The position numbers were made by a program, and so were the translations under genes. Positions 61,388 through 64,000 of a DNA stretch of 64,000 bases are shown in pieces. The DNA is taken from positions 15,127,594 to 15,191,593 of the forward strand of contig NC_036453.1 in NCBI RefSeq assembly GCF_002775205.1, read 5' to 3'. The notes under the pieces are model-generated. The model had not been told where the DNA came from, searched no databases, and worked only from the letters and a program-made list of their open reading frames with translations. The first letter of the stretch is position 1; every line of letters starts with the position of its first letter. This DNA is from Xiphophorus maculatus (lineage: Eukaryota > Chordata > Actinopteri > Cyprinodontiformes > Poeciliidae).

Positions 61388-64000
61388 GATGAATGTGTTA
61401 GCAGCTGGGTTTGTTGTTTGCCCCTCCCCTAATTAGCAGCTGCCAATCTATGTAAACAGGGTTCTCAAATTACAATTAAAGGAGGAGAAGAAAGAGGGGA
61501 CATCAGAACTGGTGTGGAGACAGAGACAAGGAGATGTCCCTGGGCAGAGTTCTCAGTTCAATTGTAAGAAATTTAACCGTCTCTCTGTGTTCTTATTTTT
61601 GTCCAGCGAGAATGTCAGGTTATAGATCTGACATTAAATTGGTCCTTTGTACGCCGGTACTCAAGAAATTTGCCGCATTCTAGCTGGCAGAAGGGAAATC
61701 CAGAGACGCCTGTGCGCATGGCAGCTGAATCCTTTGTTTGGACTGGGACTCGTTTCTGCTAGAATCACGGCGACTTGACGGGTCATCCGTGGACAGAGAG
61801 AGACGGTTGAACATAAGTAAGAAAAATCTTTGCAAAGTGTGATTGTAAGTCGACCGTGAGGACGTAGAATCGTGTGAATCCGAGGCTCTAACACATAAAT
61901 AAAAAGCGAGGTTTGGAACCTGGTCCTGCTGTGGGACACGGGGCCCGGTGTTAATACCTGTGAGGACGACGGGGCCCTGCGAGGAACAGGCGCTTAAATT
62001 CCGTAACAAAAGTGTGTTTGATAGGATGTCGGAGTCCTGCTACAATCAGAGCGCATCATGCTAAACCGATCCGCCGCACAAAACCATCCTCCAACGTTTA
62101 TCATATCAAGAGTTTTAACAAGAAAGAGAAACACGGAGTACAACCGGTAAAATTGTTGCTTTAAAAGTCACAACAGTTGGGAGTGTACATTTTATATTTA
62201 GGGTTTTATGTAACACCGTACTAATAAGCTACATTATTGTTGGTGAATAATATCACAGTGAACACAGATCCTAATCATCCATCACTAGTGGATCTGCTCT
62301 TCTCTTCTTCTGCAGCCCCTGGATGAACAGGAACAACTGATGTTTGTTTGTTCTGTAGGATACAATTTCCCTGTAAGGAGAAAAAACATGAAAGTTTTGC
62401 TCCTTTTACATTGTTGTTTTTAAGCGCACTTAATAAATTAAAATAAAAGTTGTTCATTTACATTATATTCGTTTGGCTACAAAAAGGAAAGTTATTAATT
62501 AGTTATACTCTACAATTCAAAGTAGAATTCAATTTTTAACAAGATCCAAATTTTTTAAAGTTTTTGACCAACCTTAAAGTGTCTTCAGCTCGTGGAGCTG
62601 TTTCAAATATCTTACACAACATAAAATTCTTGAAGGTTTCAATAGTTTCATAAGTTCATATTTGCTGATTCTGTTCTTTATCAATCAATATTTATTTATC
62701 CTTTTTCTTCGTTTTCCTTCAGCTTGGTTAATCCTACTCATAATAAACACATGACATTTTTACATGGGTAAAAAAATAATTGACTCTTTCCATCTTTAAG
62801 ATGACACAAAATTAAAAATAGTTTTAAATCACGGATATAAGGATGAAAAAATACATCTGATGTTGTGATGTTTCTGCTCTATGTGTCCAAAAATATTTCC
62901 TAAAGGCTAATAAATTGTTGGAGCAGATGACTGGTTCCCTCCTTGGTCATATGGACCCAACAGTTTTACAGGTCTCAGGTCTCATTCTGTCCTGATAACA
63001 GCCTTGCTCTCAGTGAATACAACTATCATCTTTGTATTTTTCTTTCTAAATCCTCTTTTAACCTTATTTCTTGTCCAGTAGCAGAAACACTGACATTAAG
63101 AAACCACAATCCCTGAATTACCAAACCTTCTTTAACCGCTGAAACGAATAATTATGGAATTGTACGTATTTATTCATATTTTAAAGATATGTACTTTTAG
63201 GACAGCCATCTAGTAAAAACAAGCTGCATGAGCTGGCTAGTACTGTCTAAACCTCAGTCACCATATCTTCTAAAACAGCCACCAGGCAGATCAACAGTTT
63301 GACAAACAGATTGCTTTGTGGAGCACCACCTCACTGGGAGGGTGTGAGGCCAGATATGAAGTCTGGTCTGAGTTTCTGCTAACATGCCAATCAGGTGCAA
63401 GTTGGGCATGTTAAAGTAAGAGAAACCAGATACTCCATTCAAAGCACGATGAAGACCAGCGAGCAAAACATTCAGAGTGGATGTAGTAGAATATCGGAGT
63501 TCAGGAGATACAAGATAGAAGATTTGACTGAATCAAGACATTGCCCAGAAGTTCAGACCGGGAAGCTAACTGGCAAATTGCTAGCTAAGTATGTGGAGCA
63601 GGAAAATAGGTCATATTTACTTTAATTTATGCAAACCAATTCCCTCAAAAAGATTCAATTACTGCAACATATAAAAGACAAGTGTAGTTACACCGTGTGA
63701 TTTTGGCAAACAATATTCTTAAACTCATCCAAAATATTATTCTCCACAAAACTTATTTTATTTTCTGCTTACAGCAGCAGCAATATATTTGCTACATAGA
63801 TTAAAGATTCATGGTCTCATTATTTGACATGGTTGTTCTGTTCAAAACCTTCTGGTTTGCTTGAGCAGAAATGGCGTAGTGTCTGGGCATGTTAAAATGT
63901 TCAACTTTTACCACCCATTGTCACATTTTCTTAAGAAGTACATGTAGAAATGAGGAACATTTACTGAAATGTATCACACTAGCAAGTGTTACAGAAAAAA
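61388..64000. other. Gene-free end of the window
   Basis: No exon, RNA gene or full repeat is supported. The small frames at 61661-62009 (minus), 62275-62457 (minus) and 63254-63625 show no family motif. A short perfect inverted repeat AATGTCAG / CTGACATT lies near 61612-61636. Confidence 0.45.

Overview
The window is nuclear DNA of a bony fish. It has spliced vertebrate-type genes with GT..AG introns, an intronless fish odorant-receptor gene, fish DNA transposons (Tc1-like, hAT-like), a tRNA-derived SINE, LINE fragments and many long microsatellites. The first 12 kb and other gene-poor parts are full of the words GGTTCTGG/CCAGAACC, a habit of some percomorph, perhaps cyprinodontiform, genomes; the lineage is a guess. 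No bacterial or plasmid features are present.

Layout. 1-8765: gene-poor, with microsatellites and two blocks that look like conserved regulatory DNA. 8766-12351 (+): TAF9 in seven exons. 12.9-13.3 kb (-): 3' end of a LINE. 13372-14824 (-): a two-domain GIMAP GTPase. 17811-21803 (+): a one-domain GIMAP, head to head with the previous gene. 24868-25857 (+): an OR131-2-like odorant receptor. 29560-37598 (+): a three-domain GIMAP in three exons with an ISRE just upstream of the start. 40416-42008 (-): a small CYSTM protein in four short exons, none visible as a long open frame. 49428-60399 (+): a nine-exon gene for a predicted protein of about 2,408 residues containing a SecA-type ATPase. 60.4-64 kb: gene-poor, with a solo-LTR-like element.

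How it fits together. Three GIMAP genes with one, two and three AIG1 GTPase domains form a cluster of lymphocyte/innate immunity GTPases. Perfect interferon-response elements lie near two of them. The most unusual object is the SecA-like gene downstream. A bacterial or plastid type protein-translocase motor is embedded in a vertebrate-style multi-exon gene, behind a small novel N-terminal domain and a roughly 200-residue charged helix, and ahead of a hydrophobic segment and an OTU-protease-like Asp-x-Asn-Cys motif. All exon models were joined by hand from splice signals and reading phase, and every full model keeps frame. No alignment or expression data were available.
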